Part shown: piece after piece, positions 10,241-22,772 of the stretch
How the letters are laid out: the number at the start of each line of letters is the position of its first letter
How positions within the stretch are numbered: the first letter of the stretch is position 1
DNA from: Gemella haemolysans ATCC 10379
Lineage (GTDB): Bacteria > Bacillota > Bacilli > Staphylococcales > Gemellaceae
Reading direction: 5' to 3'
Assembly (NCBI RefSeq): GCF_000173915.1
Contig: NZ_ACDZ02000014.1
Location: forward strand, 591,013-655,012
DNA length: 64,000 bases
Notes under the pieces: model-generated
What the model saw: only the letters and a program-made list of their open reading frames with translations
Told to the model about the DNA's origin: nothing
Database searches by the model: none
Made by a program: the position numbers and the translations under genes

Positions 10241-11545
10241 TTAATCTTCCAATCCTGGAATACGTTTGTATATTTTGTCAATATTTACAAGGTGTACATT
10301 TAAATCGAAACAACTATCTAGTACTTCTTTAGAGACTGTATTTTTAATAGTTTCATTTTCTTCTAGAAGTTGTCTAAATGGAATACCTTCGAACCATGAT
10401 TTCATCGCTAATGGTTGTACTAAATCGTACGCTTCTTCACGAGAGAATGAGTATTTTTCAATAAGGTTACTCATAGTTCTTTGAGCGAAAATTACACCAT
10501 TAGTAGCATAAATATTTTTAATCATGTTGTCTGTAAATACTGTTAGATTTTTCACAACATTAGTAAATCTATTTAACATGTAGTCTAATAATGTTGTTGC
10601 ATCATTACTTAAGATTCTTTCTGCACTTGAGTGAGAAATGTCACGTTCATGCCATAATGGAATATTCTCGTAAGCTGCAAACATATATCCACGCATGATT
10701 CTAGCGCATCCTGCCATGTTTTCACTTGAGATTGGATTACGTTTGTGAGGCATTGCACTTGAACCTTTTTGATTTTTCGAGAAGAATTCTTCTGCTTCTC
10801 TTACTTCTGTACGTTGTAAGTGACGAATCTCTACTCCGATTTTTTCGATTGAACTTGCGATTAATGCTAAAGTTGCATAGTAATCTGCGTGTCTATCACG
10901 TTGTAAAGTTTGTGTAGAAATATTACTTGATTCAATTCCTAATTTTGCACAAACATAGTCTTGAACTTCTGGTGGTGTATTTGAGAATGTACCTACAGCT
11001 CCAGAGATTTTACCTACTTCAATAATTTTTCTTACTTCGTTAAAACGTTTGATATGACGATTGAACTCATCATAATAAAGAGCGAATTTTAATCCAAAGC
11101 TACTAATATCAGCGTGCACTCCGTGAGTACGTCCGATACAAGGTGTGAATTTATATTGTAATGCTTTTTCTTTTAATACTTCTTGGAAATTTAATAAATC
11201 TCTGTAAAGGATATCGTTAGCTTGTTTATATAAATATCCATAAGCAGTATCAACAACATCAGTAGATGTTAATCCATAGTGCACCCATTTTTTCTCATCA
11301 CCTAGATAACTAGAAACATTACGAGTGAAAGCTACTATATCATGTTTTGTTTCTTTTTCTAATTCTAAAATTCCTGGTAGGTCAAATTTTGCATTAGCGA
11401 ATAATTTTTCAACATCTTCTTTTGGTACAACTCCTAATGTACTCCAAGCTTCTGTCGCATAAAGTTCTACTTCTAAATATGCTTTAAAACGATTCTCATC
11501 GCTAAAGATATTACGCATTTCTTCTCTACTATATCTTTCAATCAT
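10241..11545 (-). CDS. purB: Adenylosuccinate lyase
   Basis: Acts twice in purine synthesis: SAICAR to AICAR plus fumarate, and adenylosuccinate to AMP plus fumarate. The 434-aa protein has the fumarase/aspartase superfamily signature [16 protein letters not shown] (about residues 262-277, flexible loop with the catalytic Ser) and the TSTDVVDTA and [14 protein letters not shown] motifs. It begins 50 bp after the purD stop in the same direction, with AGGAGAT-type ribosome binding sequence upstream, and is most likely part of the same operon. Confidence 0.96.
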   Translation of the reverse strand: MIERYSREEMRNIFSDENRFKAYLEVELYATEAWSTLGVVPKEDVEKLFANAKFDLPGILELEKETKHDIVAFTRNVSSYLGDEKKWVHYGLTSTDVVDTAYGYLYKQANDILYRDLLNFQEVLKEKALQYKFTPCIGRTHGVHADISSFGLKFALYYDEFNRHIKRFNEVRKIIEVGKISGAVGTFSNTPPEVQDYVCAKLGIESSNISTQTLQRDRHADYYATLALIASSIEKIGVEIRHLQRTEVREAEEFFSKNQKGSSAMPHKRNPISSENMAGCARIMRGYMFAAYENIPLWHERDISHSSAERILSNDATTLLDYMLNRFTNVVKNLTVFTDNMIKNIYATNGVIFAQRTMSNLIEKYSFSREEAYDLVQPLAMKSWFEGIPFRQLLEENETIKNTVSKEVLDSCFDLNVHLVNIDKIYKRIPGLED

Positions 11546-11595
11546 TGCAATAATCTCCTGATGTTTTTTTATTTCAATCGATCTATCTCAAAATA

Positions 11596-12831
11596 CTATA
11601 ATGACAAATGACCGATGTCTTTTCTGTAAAATAGTTCTTCACATTCTATTTTTACTATCTCATTATACACTTTTTCATATGCTTCTTGCAAGCTCTTTCC
11701 TTGTGCACAGACTAATAATACACGACCACCATTTATTACTATATCATCACCTACACGCTTAGTTCCCATATGGAATACTGGTGTAGATACTTTATCTAAG
11801 CCTTGTATTACAGCACCTTTTTCACTGTGTTCAGGGTACCCTTTCGCTGCCATTACGACACCAATAAAGGCATCTTTACTCCATTTTAACTCTACTTCTT
11901 TACCGTCGATAATATTATTAGCTATTTCATATAAACTACTTTCTAATGATAATAGTAATATCTCACTCTCTGGATCTCCAAAACGAACGTTAAATTCAAT
12001 AGTTTTCACACCGTCATGACATTTCATAAGACCGGCATATAATATACCGTAAAATGGCATTCCTTCATCACTCATTGCATCGACCATAGGTTGAACTACA
12101 TTTCTAACACCTTCGTCAATATCTTCTTGAGTGATTTTCTTAAGTGGAAGATACGCTCCCATACCACCTGTGTTTAACCCTTCATCGTTATCGAATGCAC
12201 GTTTGTGGTCTTGTGCAATCTCCATTGGATAAATTTTTCTATCAGAGACAAAGCACATAAGTGAGAATTCTTCCCCTTGAAGAAATTCTTCAATAACAAC
12301 ACTAGAACCAGCTTTATTGAATTTAGCATTGCACATCATTTCCTTAAGTTCAGCTTGTGCTTCTTCTAGAGTGTTTGCTATTATTACTCCTTTACCTGCA
12401 GCTAAGCCATCTGCTTTAAGAACGATAGGAGCTTTTTGCTTGCTTAAGTACTCTTTAGCTTGTTCATAATCATTGAAACTTTCATATTTTGCAGTTGGAA
12501 TATTATATTTTCTCATCATCATTTTTGAGAATACTTTACTTCCTTCTAGTTGTGCTGCAAGCTCAGATGGTCCAAAAGCACGGACACCTTCTTTTTGTAA
12601 TTCATCTACTAGACCATTAACTAATGGCACTTCCGGTCCAACGAAAACAAGATCGATACCATTTGTTTTTGCGTAGCCTGGTATTTGGTCTTCTGTTAAT
12701 GCTACACATACTCCAAATTTTTCGACTGCAGGATTAACACCTGCCATATGTACTTCGTGACCTTCTTTATGGAATTTATAAGCGATAGCGTGCTCTCTAC
12801 CGCCGCTTCCTACTACTAATACTTTAGCCAT
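11596..12831 (-). CDS. purD: Phosphoribosylamine-glycine ligase
   Basis: Joins glycine to phosphoribosylamine using ATP, the second step of the pathway. I choose the ATG at 12831 (MAKVLVVGSGGREHAIAYK); the open frame extends 21 codons further upstream into purH, but those residues (MHVMRKVWRWSS...) are not part of the family. With this start the protein is 411 aa. An ATP-grasp fold is visible: VLKADGLAAGKGVIIA, GEEFSLMCFVSD, NTGGMGAYLP and NVRFGDPE. Only one base separates the purH stop from this start, so translation is probably coupled. Confidence 0.95.
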   Translation of the reverse strand: MAKVLVVGSGGREHAIAYKFHKEGHEVHMAGVNPAVEKFGVCVALTEDQIPGYAKTNGIDLVFVGPEVPLVNGLVDELQKEGVRAFGPSELAAQLEGSKVFSKMMMRKYNIPTAKYESFNDYEQAKEYLSKQKAPIVLKADGLAAGKGVIIANTLEEAQAELKEMMCNAKFNKAGSSVVIEEFLQGEEFSLMCFVSDRKIYPMEIAQDHKRAFDNDEGLNTGGMGAYLPLKKITQEDIDEGVRNVVQPMVDAMSDEGMPFYGILYAGLMKCHDGVKTIEFNVRFGDPESEILLLSLESSLYEIANNIIDGKEVELKWSKDAFIGVVMAAKGYPEHSEKGAVIQGLDKVSTPVFHMGTKRVGDDIVINGGRVLLVCAQGKSLQEAYEKVYNEIVKIECEELFYRKDIGHLSL

Positions 12832-12832
12832 A

Positions 12833-14353
12833 TTAGTGTTTAAAGTGGCGTATTTTACTGAAGACCATCGCCACACCTTTCTCATTACATGCATCTATAC
12901 TTTCTTGATCTCGTATAGAACCACCTGGTTGCACTATCGCAGAAATACCATAATCTGCTGCAATATCAGCACTATCTCTCATTGGGAAGAATGCATCAGA
13001 AGCTAGCACCGCACCTTTTGCTTTTTCCCCTGCTTGTTCTAAAGCTATTTTACATGAACCTACTCTATTCATCTGACCAGCACCGATTCCTAAAGTTTGC
13101 CCACCTTTTACTACAACTATTGCGTTTGATTTAACGTGTTTTACTACTTTTAAGCCAAACTCAATATCTCTTTGTTGACTTTCATCTACTTTCTTTTCAG
13201 TTACACTTTCATATTCATCTGCTAGTTTATCGTTAAAATCTTGTACTAAGATTCCACCGCGAACACTTTTAATTTGTTGTTCATGATTATTATTTTTTTC
13301 TGACAGTTTATAAATACGTAGATTTTTTTTCTTAGTTAATATCTCTAACGCTTCTTCATCATAATCTGTAGCTAGTATAATTTCTAAGAAAATATTATGC
13401 ATTTTTTCAGCAGTTTCTTTATCTACTTTGCCATTTACTGCAACGATTCCTCCGAAAATTGATACAGGATCCGCTTCGTAAGCTCTACTATATGCCTCAA
13501 ATACAGAATTTCCTGTCGCTACACCACATGGATTCATATGTTTAACAGCAACACATGTAGTCTCATCAAACTCTGAAAGAATATCTAAAGCTGCAGAAGC
13601 ATCTTGAATATTATTGTATGACATTTCCTTACCATGAAGTTGCACAGCATTTTGCAAAGCATAACTTTCATTATTATCTTGTACGTAGTGATAAGCTTTT
13701 TGATGAGGATTCTCCCCATAACGAAGACTATCTTGAAGTTTATAAGATAATGTTAATTTTTCAGGTATAAGATTATCTTTTTTATTAAAATAATTCGCAA
13801 TAGCAGTATCATAACTAGCTGTAGTATTAAATACTTTTATAGCTAAAGCGCGACGTGTTTCATACGTTATACCACCTTGTTCAAGTTCTTCTAGAACTTT
13901 TTCATAGTCATTGATATCAGTAACTACCGTTACGTCGTTGAAGTTTTTAGCTGCACTTCTTAGCATACTAGGACCACCAATATCAATATTTTCGATAATT
14001 TCCTCTTCACTAACTCCTTCTTTTTTCACAGTAGCTTCAAATGGATATAAGTTTACACAAACTAAGTCAATATACTCAATGTTATTTTCAGCTACGTGTT
14101 TATTATGAAGTTCATTACCACGTTTTGAAAGTAGTCCTCCATGAATTTTAGGATGAAGTGTTTTTACGCGCCCCTCTAAAATTTCTGGAAAATGCGTAAC
14201 ATCTTCGATACTAATACAACTTACTCCATTATTTTTTAAATGAGTATAAGTTCCACCTGTACTAATAACTTCAAAACCATGTTTTTCTAAACCTTTTGCA
14301 AATTCTACAATATTTGTTTTATCACTTACACTTATTAACGCTCTTTTTGTCAT
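12833..14353 (-). CDS. purH: Bifunctional AICAR transformylase/IMP cyclohydrolase
   Basis: Performs the last two steps to IMP. The N-terminal cyclohydrolase domain (about residues 1-195, MGS-like) starts [19 protein letters not shown] and has STGGT and GRVKTLHPKIHGG. The C-terminal transformylase domain has the substrate-binding KHMNPCGVA near residue 265 and the conserved DAFFPMRDSAD. The length of 506 aa is normal. The start overlaps the purN stop by 4 bp, which indicates translational coupling in the operon. Confidence 0.97.
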   Translation of the reverse strand: MTKRALISVSDKTNIVEFAKGLEKHGFEVISTGGTYTHLKNNGVSCISIEDVTHFPEILEGRVKTLHPKIHGGLLSKRGNELHNKHVAENNIEYIDLVCVNLYPFEATVKKEGVSEEEIIENIDIGGPSMLRSAAKNFNDVTVVTDINDYEKVLEELEQGGITYETRRALAIKVFNTTASYDTAIANYFNKKDNLIPEKLTLSYKLQDSLRYGENPHQKAYHYVQDNNESYALQNAVQLHGKEMSYNNIQDASAALDILSEFDETTCVAVKHMNPCGVATGNSVFEAYSRAYEADPVSIFGGIVAVNGKVDKETAEKMHNIFLEIILATDYDEEALEILTKKKNLRIYKLSEKNNNHEQQIKSVRGGILVQDFNDKLADEYESVTEKKVDESQQRDIEFGLKVVKHVKSNAIVVVKGGQTLGIGAGQMNRVGSCKIALEQAGEKAKGAVLASDAFFPMRDSADIAADYGISAIVQPGGSIRDQESIDACNEKGVAMVFSKIRHFKH

Positions 14354-14913
14354 AGTGCCTCCTCAACTAACTTCAATATTACTTCTGGATATAATTTATG
14401 TTCTAGTTTATGTACTTTTTCAGTAACAGTCTCTATAGTATCTTCATCTGAAACTTTAAATGATCTTTGAGCAATTACTTTTCCACCATCAAGTTCTTCA
14501 TTTACATAATGGATACTAATTCCTATTTCTTTCTCGCCTGCATTAAACGCTTGTTCAATAGCATCTTTACCTTTAAATTTTGGTAATAATGATGGATGTA
14601 AATTTAGAATTGTCTTTTTATATCTATCTAAGAAATACGGTGAAATAATTCTCATATATCCTGCTAAAAATATATATTCTAAATCTTTAACTTTCTCAAA
14701 AATTACACTTTCATATGCTTCTTTTGATTCAAAATCTTTTGCAGAGAATATAAATACCTTAATATTTCTATCATGTGCTTTTCTAATAACTGCTGCATCT
14801 TTTCTGTCGCACACTAATAGCTCAATTGATATTTTATCTTTTAATCTTTCATCATCTGCTATTTTTTCGAAATTACTTCCTGTTCCTGATGCAAATATTG
14901 CTACTTTCTTCAT
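14350..14913 (-). CDS. purN: Phosphoribosylglycinamide formyltransferase
   Basis: The folate-dependent GAR transformylase: 10-formyl-THF plus GAR gives FGAR. The 187-aa protein begins [17 protein letters not shown]. The catalytic [12 protein letters not shown] block (Asn, His) and the downstream [14 protein letters not shown] (Asp) are present. Overlaps both neighbours by 4 bp (purM before, purH after). No purT-like alternative is seen in the window. Confidence 0.96.
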   Translation of the reverse strand: MKKVAIFASGTGSNFEKIADDERLKDKISIELLVCDRKDAAVIRKAHDRNIKVFIFSAKDFESKEAYESVIFEKVKDLEYIFLAGYMRIISPYFLDRYKKTILNLHPSLLPKFKGKDAIEQAFNAGEKEIGISIHYVNEELDGGKVIAQRSFKVSDEDTIETVTEKVHKLEHKLYPEVILKLVEEAL

Positions 14914-15914
14914 ACTATTTCTATTCCACTTTCCTCTGTTACTTCTCCAAGGACAAATGCATTATCAATTAATGATAAAGTTTTATCTACGTCTTCCTTG
15001 TTTACTATTAATACCATACCTACACCCATATTAAAGATATGATACATTTCTTCTTCATCGATTTTACCTTTTTCTTGTAGGTACTTAAATATCTCAGGTA
15101 CTTCATATGAGCTTTTATCAATCTTCATACCTAGTCCATCTTTTAGAGCACGAGGTAAATTCTCATGGAAACCTCCTCCGGTAATATGTGCTATTCCTGC
15201 TACTTTAACCTCTTCCAATACTTTAAGTACTTCTTTTACATAGATTTTAGTAGGTGTTAATAAAGTTTTTCCTACTGTAGTTCCGTTAAATTCTTCGTTT
15301 AAACCAATGTTATTATCTTTTAAAATTTTTCTTACTAATGAGAAGCCATTAGAATGTACTCCACTTGATGGAAGTCCAATTACTATTTGACCTGATTTTG
15401 TGTTTTCTGTACTTAGTAATAACTCCTTCTCCTGAGCTCCTACACAGAATCCTGCGATATCGTATTCTCCGTCTTCATAAAATCCTGCCATCTCAGCAGT
15501 CTCACCACCTACTATAGCACATCCTGCTTGAACACAACCTTCAGCAACACCTTCAACTATTGCTTCTACTTGTTCAGGGTAGTTTTTACCTACTGCTAGA
15601 TAATCTAGGAAAAATAATGGAATCGCACCTTGAGCAAGTATATCATTAGCACACATCGCTACTACATCGATACCGATAGTATTATGAATATCTAATTCAA
15701 ATGCAAGTTTTAATTTTGTACCTACACCGTCAGTACCACTAACTAATACAGGATTTTTAAAGTTATAACTACTAAGGTCGAACGCTCCCCCAAAACCACC
15801 AATAGCTGACATCATACCAAGATTTTTAGTACGAGCTACGTGTTTTTTAATACGTTCTACACTCTCATAACCTGCTTGTAGACTTACACCACTTTCTTCA
15901 TACTTTTTACTCAT
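14910..15914 (-). CDS. purM: Phosphoribosylformylglycinamidine cyclo-ligase
   Basis: AIR synthetase, which closes the imidazole ring using ATP. The 334-aa protein has the PurM/SelD-family motifs [16 protein letters not shown] (about residue 60) and [21 protein letters not shown], plus [13 protein letters not shown] near residue 243. The stop overlaps purN by 4 bp and the start shares one base with the purF stop, typical of this compact operon. Confidence 0.97.
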   Translation of the reverse strand: MSKKYEESGVSLQAGYESVERIKKHVARTKNLGMMSAIGGFGGAFDLSSYNFKNPVLVSGTDGVGTKLKLAFELDIHNTIGIDVVAMCANDILAQGAIPLFFLDYLAVGKNYPEQVEAIVEGVAEGCVQAGCAIVGGETAEMAGFYEDGEYDIAGFCVGAQEKELLLSTENTKSGQIVIGLPSSGVHSNGFSLVRKILKDNNIGLNEEFNGTTVGKTLLTPTKIYVKEVLKVLEEVKVAGIAHITGGGFHENLPRALKDGLGMKIDKSSYEVPEIFKYLQEKGKIDEEEMYHIFNMGVGMVLIVNKEDVDKTLSLIDNAFVLGEVTEESGIEIV

Positions 15915-17365
15915 TACATTCTACCTCTCTCTTTTAGAAATTGTTTTTGAATATCTGTCATTGAATTAACGTAGCTTTCTTCATAATCATATAGTCCTGC
16001 TGAGTAATCTCCGTTATAGCACTCCATACATAAGCCCGAATAAGGTGCATCATAGTTTAAACCAATAGAATCTATTAATCCTTGTTCACTTAAGAATCCT
16101 AGTGAATCCGCTCCGATAATTTCACAAATTTCTTCATTTGTTTTATTAGCTGAGATAAGTTCTTCTGTAGTAGAAATATCTATTCCATAAAAACTTGGGA
16201 ACATAAGTGGTGGACAAGCTATTCTTACGTGCACTTCTCTAGCCCCCGCTTCTTTTAACATCTTCACTATTCTTTTACATGTAGTACCTCGAACGATAGA
16301 ATCATCAACTAGAACGATGCTCTTACCTTGAACAACACCTCTTACTGGTGAAAGCTTCATTCTCACTCCTTGTTCACGAAGTTCCTGCGTTGGCTGAATA
16401 AATGTACGAGCTACATATTGATTTTTAATTAATCCCATTTCATATGGAAGTCCACTTTCTTCTGCATAACCACTTGCTGCTGATAAAGATGAGTTAGGCA
16501 CCCCAATTACCATATCAGCATCAGGTGTAGGTTGCTCTTTAGCAAGTGCACGTCCTGTTCTTTTTCTAGCACTATGAACGTTAATTCCAGCAATATTAGA
16601 ATCAGGTCTAGCAAAGTAAACATATTCCATCGCAGCTATTGCTACTTGTGTATCTTCAGTATATTTCTCAATTCTAATACCTTCATCATTAATAGATACT
16701 AACTCACCTGCACCTACATTACAAACAAACTCAGCACCTACAATATCCAATGCGCATGTTTCACTAGCAGTTACATATGCACCATTTTTCATCTTACCTA
16801 TAGCTAAAGGTCTAAAGCTATTTGGATCTACTGCTCCATAAAGAGTATTTTCAGTTAAGACTAGATATGTAAATCCACCTTTTATAATATTCAAACTTTC
16901 TTTAAGTTGTTCTTTAAAAGTTTCTTTTTTACTTCTTCTAATAAGATGAATAAGTACTTCAGTATCAGAAGAAGAGTGGAAAATTGCACCTTGTTGTTCT
17001 AATTCTTTTCTTAAAGTTTTGGCATTAATTAAGTTACCATTGTGACAAATACCTACACTTATATCATAGAAATGAAACAGAAATGGCTGGATATTTTGAA
17101 TACTATTACTTCCGCTAGTCGCATATCTAACATGTCCAATTGCACTTTCTCCAATAAGTCTTTCTAATTTTTCTTTATCACGAAACACCTCAGAAACCAA
17201 ACCAAGATCACGATGTCCTCTTAGTTTAGTACCTTCTTTAGAAACTATTCCAGCTCCTTCTTGACCTCTATGTTGCAAACTATGTAAACCAAAGTATGTC
17301 ACATTACTAGCTTCCGGATGTCCCCAAATACCAAATACTCCACATTCTTCATTAAGACTACACAT
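15914..17365 (-). CDS. purF: Amidophosphoribosyltransferase
   Basis: First committed step: PRPP plus glutamine to phosphoribosylamine. The 483-aa precursor has a short propeptide ending before Cys8 (EECGVFGIW), the Ntn-hydrolase nucleophile. The PRPP-binding loop [12 protein letters not shown] is near residue 340. Cysteines at [16 protein letters not shown] and the GLCMEC pair match the four ligands of the Bacillus-type 4Fe-4S enzyme, so this is the oxygen-sensitive iron-sulfur class. It overlaps purC by 8 bp and purM by 1 bp. Confidence 0.97.
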   Translation of the reverse strand: MCSLNEECGVFGIWGHPEASNVTYFGLHSLQHRGQEGAGIVSKEGTKLRGHRDLGLVSEVFRDKEKLERLIGESAIGHVRYATSGSNSIQNIQPFLFHFYDISVGICHNGNLINAKTLRKELEQQGAIFHSSSDTEVLIHLIRRSKKETFKEQLKESLNIIKGGFTYLVLTENTLYGAVDPNSFRPLAIGKMKNGAYVTASETCALDIVGAEFVCNVGAGELVSINDEGIRIEKYTEDTQVAIAAMEYVYFARPDSNIAGINVHSARKRTGRALAKEQPTPDADMVIGVPNSSLSAASGYAEESGLPYEMGLIKNQYVARTFIQPTQELREQGVRMKLSPVRGVVQGKSIVLVDDSIVRGTTCKRIVKMLKEAGAREVHVRIACPPLMFPSFYGIDISTTEELISANKTNEEICEIIGADSLGFLSEQGLIDSIGLNYDAPYSGLCMECYNGDYSAGLYDYEESYVNSMTDIQKQFLKERGRM

Positions 17366-18059
17366 TTTTTAATCTCCTTAAAACTTCTTCATAAGCTTCC
17401 ATTACAGAACCTAAATCTCTTCTAAATCTATCTTTATCTAATTTTTCATTTGTATCCTTATCCCAAAGTCGACATGTATCCGGAGAAATTTCATCGGCAA
17501 GAATTATTTCACCATCTTTAGTTTTTCCGAATTCAATTTTGAAATCAACAAGTACTAAGTTTGCATCTAAGTACAATTTTTGTAATAGTTCATTGATTTT
17601 TAAGGCTTGACTTCTGATATTTTCTAACTCTTCTTCAGTAACTATTTCTAATGCCACCGCATGATTGTTGTTGATTAAAGGGTCATTTAATTCATCATTT
17701 TTATAACTTAACTCAAAGACTGGTTTTTTTAATTTTTTTCCTTCTTCAAGTCCATATTTTTTCGCCATAGACCCTGCTACTATATTTCGTACAATTACTT
17801 CTAAAGGAATAATAGTTACATGTTTACAGATTTGATCTGTTTCATTAACCTTTCTAATAAAGTGTGTTTTTACACCTTGTTTTTCTAAGTATTCGAATAT
17901 TAATGAAGTAATTGTATTATTAAATACCCCTTTACCTTCAAATTCTTCTTTTTTCACACCGTTAAAGGCTGTAGCACTATTTTTATAATGCACATATATT
18001 TCATCATTGTTTTCACATTCAAACAGTTGTTTAGCTTTTCCTTCGTATAAAAGTTTCAT
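17358..18059 (-). CDS. purC: Phosphoribosylaminoimidazole-succinocarboxamide synthase
   Basis: SAICAR synthetase, which condenses CAIR with aspartate using ATP. The 233-aa length is standard. It begins [34 protein letters not shown] (about residue 87) and [10 protein letters not shown] with [15 protein letters not shown] are the family signatures. The start codon shares one base with the purL stop and the 3' end overlaps purF by 8 bp. Confidence 0.97.
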   Translation of the reverse strand: MKLLYEGKAKQLFECENNDEIYVHYKNSATAFNGVKKEEFEGKGVFNNTITSLIFEYLEKQGVKTHFIRKVNETDQICKHVTIIPLEVIVRNIVAGSMAKKYGLEEGKKLKKPVFELSYKNDELNDPLINNNHAVALEIVTEEELENIRSQALKINELLQKLYLDANLVLVDFKIEFGKTKDGEIILADEISPDTCRLWDKDTNEKLDKDRFRRDLGSVMEAYEEVLRRLKNV

Positions 18060-21000
18060 TATTTTTTTCCCCCTTTGAAGTAATTCACTCCATTTTTGAA
18101 TATATCTTGTTTAACTTTTATTGTATTTGTTTTATATAATGTAGCTCCGTATCTTTCGCTGTGTCCCATTTTTCCTAGAATAAGTCCATCTTCACTAACT
18201 AATCCTTCAGTAGCTAGAACTGAACCATTAGGATTGAAACGACCATTTAATGTAGCATTACCGTCGAAATCACTATATTGGAAAGCTACAAGATGTTTAA
18301 ATTTGTTAATATTAAGCCCTACTACTTTACCTTCACCATGGCTGAACACTACTTCGTGTTGATCTCCAATATTAAAATCTTGTAACCAAGGTGAGTTTGT
18401 GTTAGCTACACGAGTAAAGGCTGTAGTAGAAATATGTTCGTAACTATCATTTCTATAAAGTGTTAAGTCATCTTCAGCTAACTCTCTAACTTCTCCATAT
18501 GGTAATAATCCTGATTTAAGCAATGCTTGGAATCCATTACACACTCCTAAGATTAATTTTTTCTGAGAAAGGTGTTTATGAATTGCATCTTTAACTTTTT
18601 CATTTTTTAAGAAGTTAACAATGTATTTAGCACTTCCATCTGGTTCATCCCCACTTGAGAATCCACCAGGGAACATAATGATATGAGATTTTTCAATAGC
18701 TTTTGTGAATTCTTCTATCGATTGTTCAATATCATTTTCACGAGTATTTCTAATAACTACTGTAATAGGTGTAGCTCCAGCTTCTAAGAATGCTTTTTCA
18801 CTATCGTACTCACAGTTTGTACCAGGGAATACTGGAATAACTACTTTTACGTCTTCTACAAATTCAGGATAATATTTTTTCTCTTTATATTCTGTATGAA
18901 GATTTTCAACATTACCTTTATCTTCATTTTGATATAATGGATAAACTTTATTAAGTGTTTTTGTATATGCTTCATAAATATCTTTATGCATAAACACTTC
19001 ATTATTAATTATAATTCTTTCACTAACTTTTCCTAGTTTTTCAAACGGTAATTCATCCGTTGCTTCTACTACAAGAGATGCTGGATCAAAGTTAAGAATA
19101 TTTTCTTTTTCAACTTCAAAACCAAGATCATTACCAAGTGACATTTTAACTAATGAAGCGGCAATGCTTCCTTCTTCTTGGACATATGCAGATACTATCT
19201 TACCTTCTTTAATATACTTATGAACAAGTTCATAATTTTCTAAAGTTTTCTTAATATCCGGGTATCCTTTTTCATCTTTTTCTACAGGAACATAGTATAA
19301 TCTATTGCCAACTTTTTTCAGTTCAGGAGTTATTACATCAGCAATTTTTACAGGAGTACAAGCGAATGAAATTAATGTTTCAACTACATTTAAGTCATTG
19401 AAAGTACCTGACATACTGTCTTTACCACCAATACTTGGTCTACCAATTTCTTTTTGAGCATAAATACTTCCTAGTAAACTTTGAGTAACTTTACCCCATT
19501 TAGTACTATCAGTACCTAGTTTTTCGAAGTATTCTTGGAATGAGAAGTACAAACTATCTTTATTTCCACCAACTGCGTAAACTTTAGCCACTGATTCTAA
19601 CACCGCATAAATAGATGATAGGAATGGTGAGTAGTAAGAAATCTTTGGGATAAATCCATAAGTTAAGATTGTCGCTGTATCACTTGTTGTATGTAACGTT
19701 GGTAATGCTTGAACACTCGCTTGAACTGGTGTAAGTTTATGTTTCCCAGCAAAAGGCATAAGCACTGTAGTTACACCAATTGAAGAATCGAATTTTTGTG
19801 CAAGTCCTTTTTGACAAGTTACATTTAATTCCCCTAACTCGCTTAAGATATTTTCACGAGTCACTTCCTTATTTAAGAATGGATTAGTTGCAGTATTATC
19901 TTTCATCGTTACTGATGATCTTTGACGAACACCACTAGTTTCTAAGAAATCAGCACTCATATCAACAACTTTCTCATCATTGTAATACATTTCTAATCTA
20001 CGTCTATTAGTTATCGTAGCAACATGAGCGTATTCAATATTTTCTTTTTCACATTCACGAATAAATGTCTCATAATGTTTTTTATCTATCGCTACTGCCA
20101 TACGTTCCTGAGATTCACTCGTAGCTAGTTCTGTCGCATTTAATCCTTGATATTTAGTAAGAACTTTTTCTAAATGAATTTCAATACCGTCAGAAAGTTC
20201 ACCAATAGCTACACACACACCACCAGCACCGAAGTCATTACATTTTTTAATAAGTCGTGTAACTTCTGGTTTTCTAAATAAACGTTGTAACTTACGTTCT
20301 TCAGGCGCATTACCTTTTTGAACTTGGCTAGACATAGTATTTAATGAATCGTTAGTATGTTCTACACTTGAACCACTCGCACCTTGAATACCATCACGAC
20401 CAGTTCTACCACCTATCATTACAACGATATCACCATCGACAAGAGTTTCACGTTTGTAATCTCCATCCTTAACAGCTCCGACTACAGCACCAACTTCCAT
20501 ATGTTTAGCTACATAGCTATCATCATATAATTCACGAACAAAAGTAGTCGCAAGCCCAATTTGGTTACCGTATGATGAATTACCGTGTGCAGTTCCTTTA
20601 GCTATATCTACTTGGGGTAGTTTGTGTTTTAAAGTATCTTCACGTTTTTGTAATACATTACCACTTCCTGAAATACGCATAGCTTGATATACGTAACTAC
20701 GTCCTGATAGTGGGTCTCTAATAGCTCCCCCTATACAAGTACTAGCTCCCCCGAATGGTTCGATTTCACTTGGGTGATTATGTGTTTCATTTTTGAATTG
20801 GATTAACCAACGTTCTTTTTCACCATTATTTTCTATAGTAGTAAAGAATGAACATGCATTAATTTCTTCACTTACTTCAATATTTTCATCTTTTAATACT
20901 TTTACATGGTATTTACCGATAATACTCGCCATATCCATAAGCGTGATAGGTTTATCATTACGATCAAGTTCACTACGGACGTTCAAGTAATAATCAAATG

Positions 21001-21736
21001 CGTCTTGCATCTCTTTTTGGAAAAGTTCTGACTCAATTTTAACTTCATCCAACACAGTTTCAAATGTAGTGTGTCGGCAGTGGTCACTCCAGTAACAATC
21101 TAATACATAGATTTCAGTTTCAGTTGGTACGCGACCTTCTTTTTTGAAGTAGTCTTGGATAAATACTAAGTCTTCAATATTCATCGCTAGAGAAAATTCT
21201 TTTTTAAGGTCAAGTAACGCATCTTTGTCAAACTCTAAAAATCCAGCTAAGTCTTTTAGTGGTTTTGGAGTAGAATCTAGTGTAAAGTCAAGAATTGATA
21301 AATCTTTTTTACGAGCTTCTATAGGATTTACTAAGTAACTTTCAACAAGTTTTAATTGTTCATCTGTTAATTCTTTATTAAAAAGAACTAGCTTACCACT
21401 TCGTACAGTTGCTTTACTCTTTGAGTTAAGCAATCTTATGCTTTCTTTTGCGCTATCAGCTCTTTGATCGTATTGAGCAGGTAATACTTCATAAGCAAAG
21501 TACTTTCCATCATTAAGCTCAATATCTTCAAACACTTCATCGACAACAATCTCAGAAAACACAGAAGTTTTAGCTAGTTCATAAGTTTCTTCATCAATAT
21601 TAAAGACATCATAAATTACATACAACTCTACAGAGTCAAGACCTAGATTAAACTCTAAGTTCAGGTTATCTCTTAGCTGTAATTCTTCTTTATTATATCC
21701 ATTACGTTTCTTTACAAAAATTCGTTTATTAGTCAT
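18059..21736 (-). CDS. purL: Single-chain phosphoribosylformylglycinamidine synthase
   Basis: Converts FGAR to FGAM with ATP and glutamine. At 1225 aa this is the fused long form, not the three-subunit PurS/PurQ/PurL enzyme of Bacillus subtilis; no purS or purQ is present in the operon, which agrees. The synthetase part has [13 protein letters not shown] (about residue 215), [18 protein letters not shown] and [10 protein letters not shown]. The C-terminal glutaminase has [14 protein letters not shown] and the nucleophile in [14 protein letters not shown]. The N-terminal stop/start junctions overlap purK by 8 bp and purC by 1 bp. Confidence 0.97.
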   Translation of the reverse strand: MTNKRIFVKKRNGYNKEELQLRDNLNLEFNLGLDSVELYVIYDVFNIDEETYELAKTSVFSEIVVDEVFEDIELNDGKYFAYEVLPAQYDQRADSAKESIRLLNSKSKATVRSGKLVLFNKELTDEQLKLVESYLVNPIEARKKDLSILDFTLDSTPKPLKDLAGFLEFDKDALLDLKKEFSLAMNIEDLVFIQDYFKKEGRVPTETEIYVLDCYWSDHCRHTTFETVLDEVKIESELFQKEMQDAFDYYLNVRSELDRNDKPITLMDMASIIGKYHVKVLKDENIEVSEEINACSFFTTIENNGEKERWLIQFKNETHNHPSEIEPFGGASTCIGGAIRDPLSGRSYVYQAMRISGSGNVLQKREDTLKHKLPQVDIAKGTAHGNSSYGNQIGLATTFVRELYDDSYVAKHMEVGAVVGAVKDGDYKRETLVDGDIVVMIGGRTGRDGIQGASGSSVEHTNDSLNTMSSQVQKGNAPEERKLQRLFRKPEVTRLIKKCNDFGAGGVCVAIGELSDGIEIHLEKVLTKYQGLNATELATSESQERMAVAIDKKHYETFIRECEKENIEYAHVATITNRRRLEMYYNDEKVVDMSADFLETSGVRQRSSVTMKDNTATNPFLNKEVTRENILSELGELNVTCQKGLAQKFDSSIGVTTVLMPFAGKHKLTPVQASVQALPTLHTTSDTATILTYGFIPKISYYSPFLSSIYAVLESVAKVYAVGGNKDSLYFSFQEYFEKLGTDSTKWGKVTQSLLGSIYAQKEIGRPSIGGKDSMSGTFNDLNVVETLISFACTPVKIADVITPELKKVGNRLYYVPVEKDEKGYPDIKKTLENYELVHKYIKEGKIVSAYVQEEGSIAASLVKMSLGNDLGFEVEKENILNFDPASLVVEATDELPFEKLGKVSERIIINNEVFMHKDIYEAYTKTLNKVYPLYQNEDKGNVENLHTEYKEKKYYPEFVEDVKVVIPVFPGTNCEYDSEKAFLEAGATPITVVIRNTRENDIEQSIEEFTKAIEKSHIIMFPGGFSSGDEPDGSAKYIVNFLKNEKVKDAIHKHLSQKKLILGVCNGFQALLKSGLLPYGEVRELAEDDLTLYRNDSYEHISTTAFTRVANTNSPWLQDFNIGDQHEVVFSHGEGKVVGLNINKFKHLVAFQYSDFDGNATLNGRFNPNGSVLATEGLVSEDGLILGKMGHSERYGATLYKTNTIKVKQDIFKNGVNYFKGGKK

Positions 21737-22772
21737 GTTCTCCTCCTAAAATTACATCACCGTAAAAATTAATATGTCCTATTTTTCTATCTTGTCGTGG
21801 TTCTTTTTCATATAAGTGTAAGTAACCACCATTATTTTTATACACATCTATATAATAATCTAAGTCTTGACCTAGGATATTATATAATGTCGTTTCTTTA
21901 TTTTCTATCTTACCGACTTTCAAGCCGCAAATAGCTTCAATATGAGCTCTAAATTGACTCTTAGTAGCACTTTGCATCGTTATATGTCCCGAATTGTGAA
22001 CTCGTGGTGCTATTTCATTAAAAATAACCTTACCTTCACTTATAAAAAACTCAACAGTAAGTACTCCGTAATAGTCAAAATTACTAAGAATTCTTTTCGT
22101 ATACTCTATAGCTAAATTCTCTTGTTCTTTAGTTGCTGTAGTAGGAACTTTCGAGCGATATAGAATATTATTTCTATGTTCATTTTCTACAACTGCAACG
22201 ATATTTACCTCGTCCTTATCTTTAACCGCTACTACCGAAATTTCTTTATCAAGTTTAACGAACTCTTCTAGTAACGTTTGTGGTTCTACTTCTTCACTAG
22301 AGCTTATTTTTTTCTGACCTTTTCCATCATAACCAAAACGCACGGTTTTCATTAAATATGGTTTTGTTATTTCTACATTTGTATCTTCTTCAACATATAT
22401 ATAGTCTACCGTTGGAATATCTAGTTTTCTAGCAAATTCTTTTTCATAATATCTATGTTGAGTAGTTCTCAGCACTTCTGCACTTTGTACAATATTATAC
22501 TTTTTCTCTAGTTTTTCTAAAGAAGCGGCATCTATATTCTCAAATTCAAAAGTGATGACATCACTCAATGAACACAACTTTTCTACACTTTCGAAATCAT
22601 TAAACTCCGCTTGAATAAAAACATCACTAAAAATCTTCGCACAACATCTATCGCTAGGATCTAGAACAGCAATTTTATAACCCATCTCCTTAGCACTCAT
22701 TGCAAGCATTCTCCCTAGTTGACCACCACCGATTATTCCAATAGTTTTTCCTGGTAAAATTGTCTTAATCAT
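21729..22772 (-). CDS. purK: N5-carboxyaminoimidazole ribonucleotide synthase
   Basis: Carboxylates AIR with bicarbonate and ATP to N5-CAIR, the substrate of PurE. The 347-aa ATP-grasp protein begins with the nucleotide-binding TIGIIGGGQLGRMLAMSA; KTVRFGYDGKGQ and EIAPRVHNSGHIT are family signatures. It is slightly shorter than the usual 370-380 aa at the C-terminus but has no visible disruption. Overlaps purE by 4 bp. Confidence 0.96.
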   Translation of the reverse strand: MIKTILPGKTIGIIGGGQLGRMLAMSAKEMGYKIAVLDPSDRCCAKIFSDVFIQAEFNDFESVEKLCSLSDVITFEFENIDAASLEKLEKKYNIVQSAEVLRTTQHRYYEKEFARKLDIPTVDYIYVEEDTNVEITKPYLMKTVRFGYDGKGQKKISSSEEVEPQTLLEEFVKLDKEISVVAVKDKDEVNIVAVVENEHRNNILYRSKVPTTATKEQENLAIEYTKRILSNFDYYGVLTVEFFISEGKVIFNEIAPRVHNSGHITMQSATKSQFRAHIEAICGLKVGKIENKETTLYNILGQDLDYYIDVYKNNGGYLHLYEKEPRQDRKIGHINFYGDVILGGEHD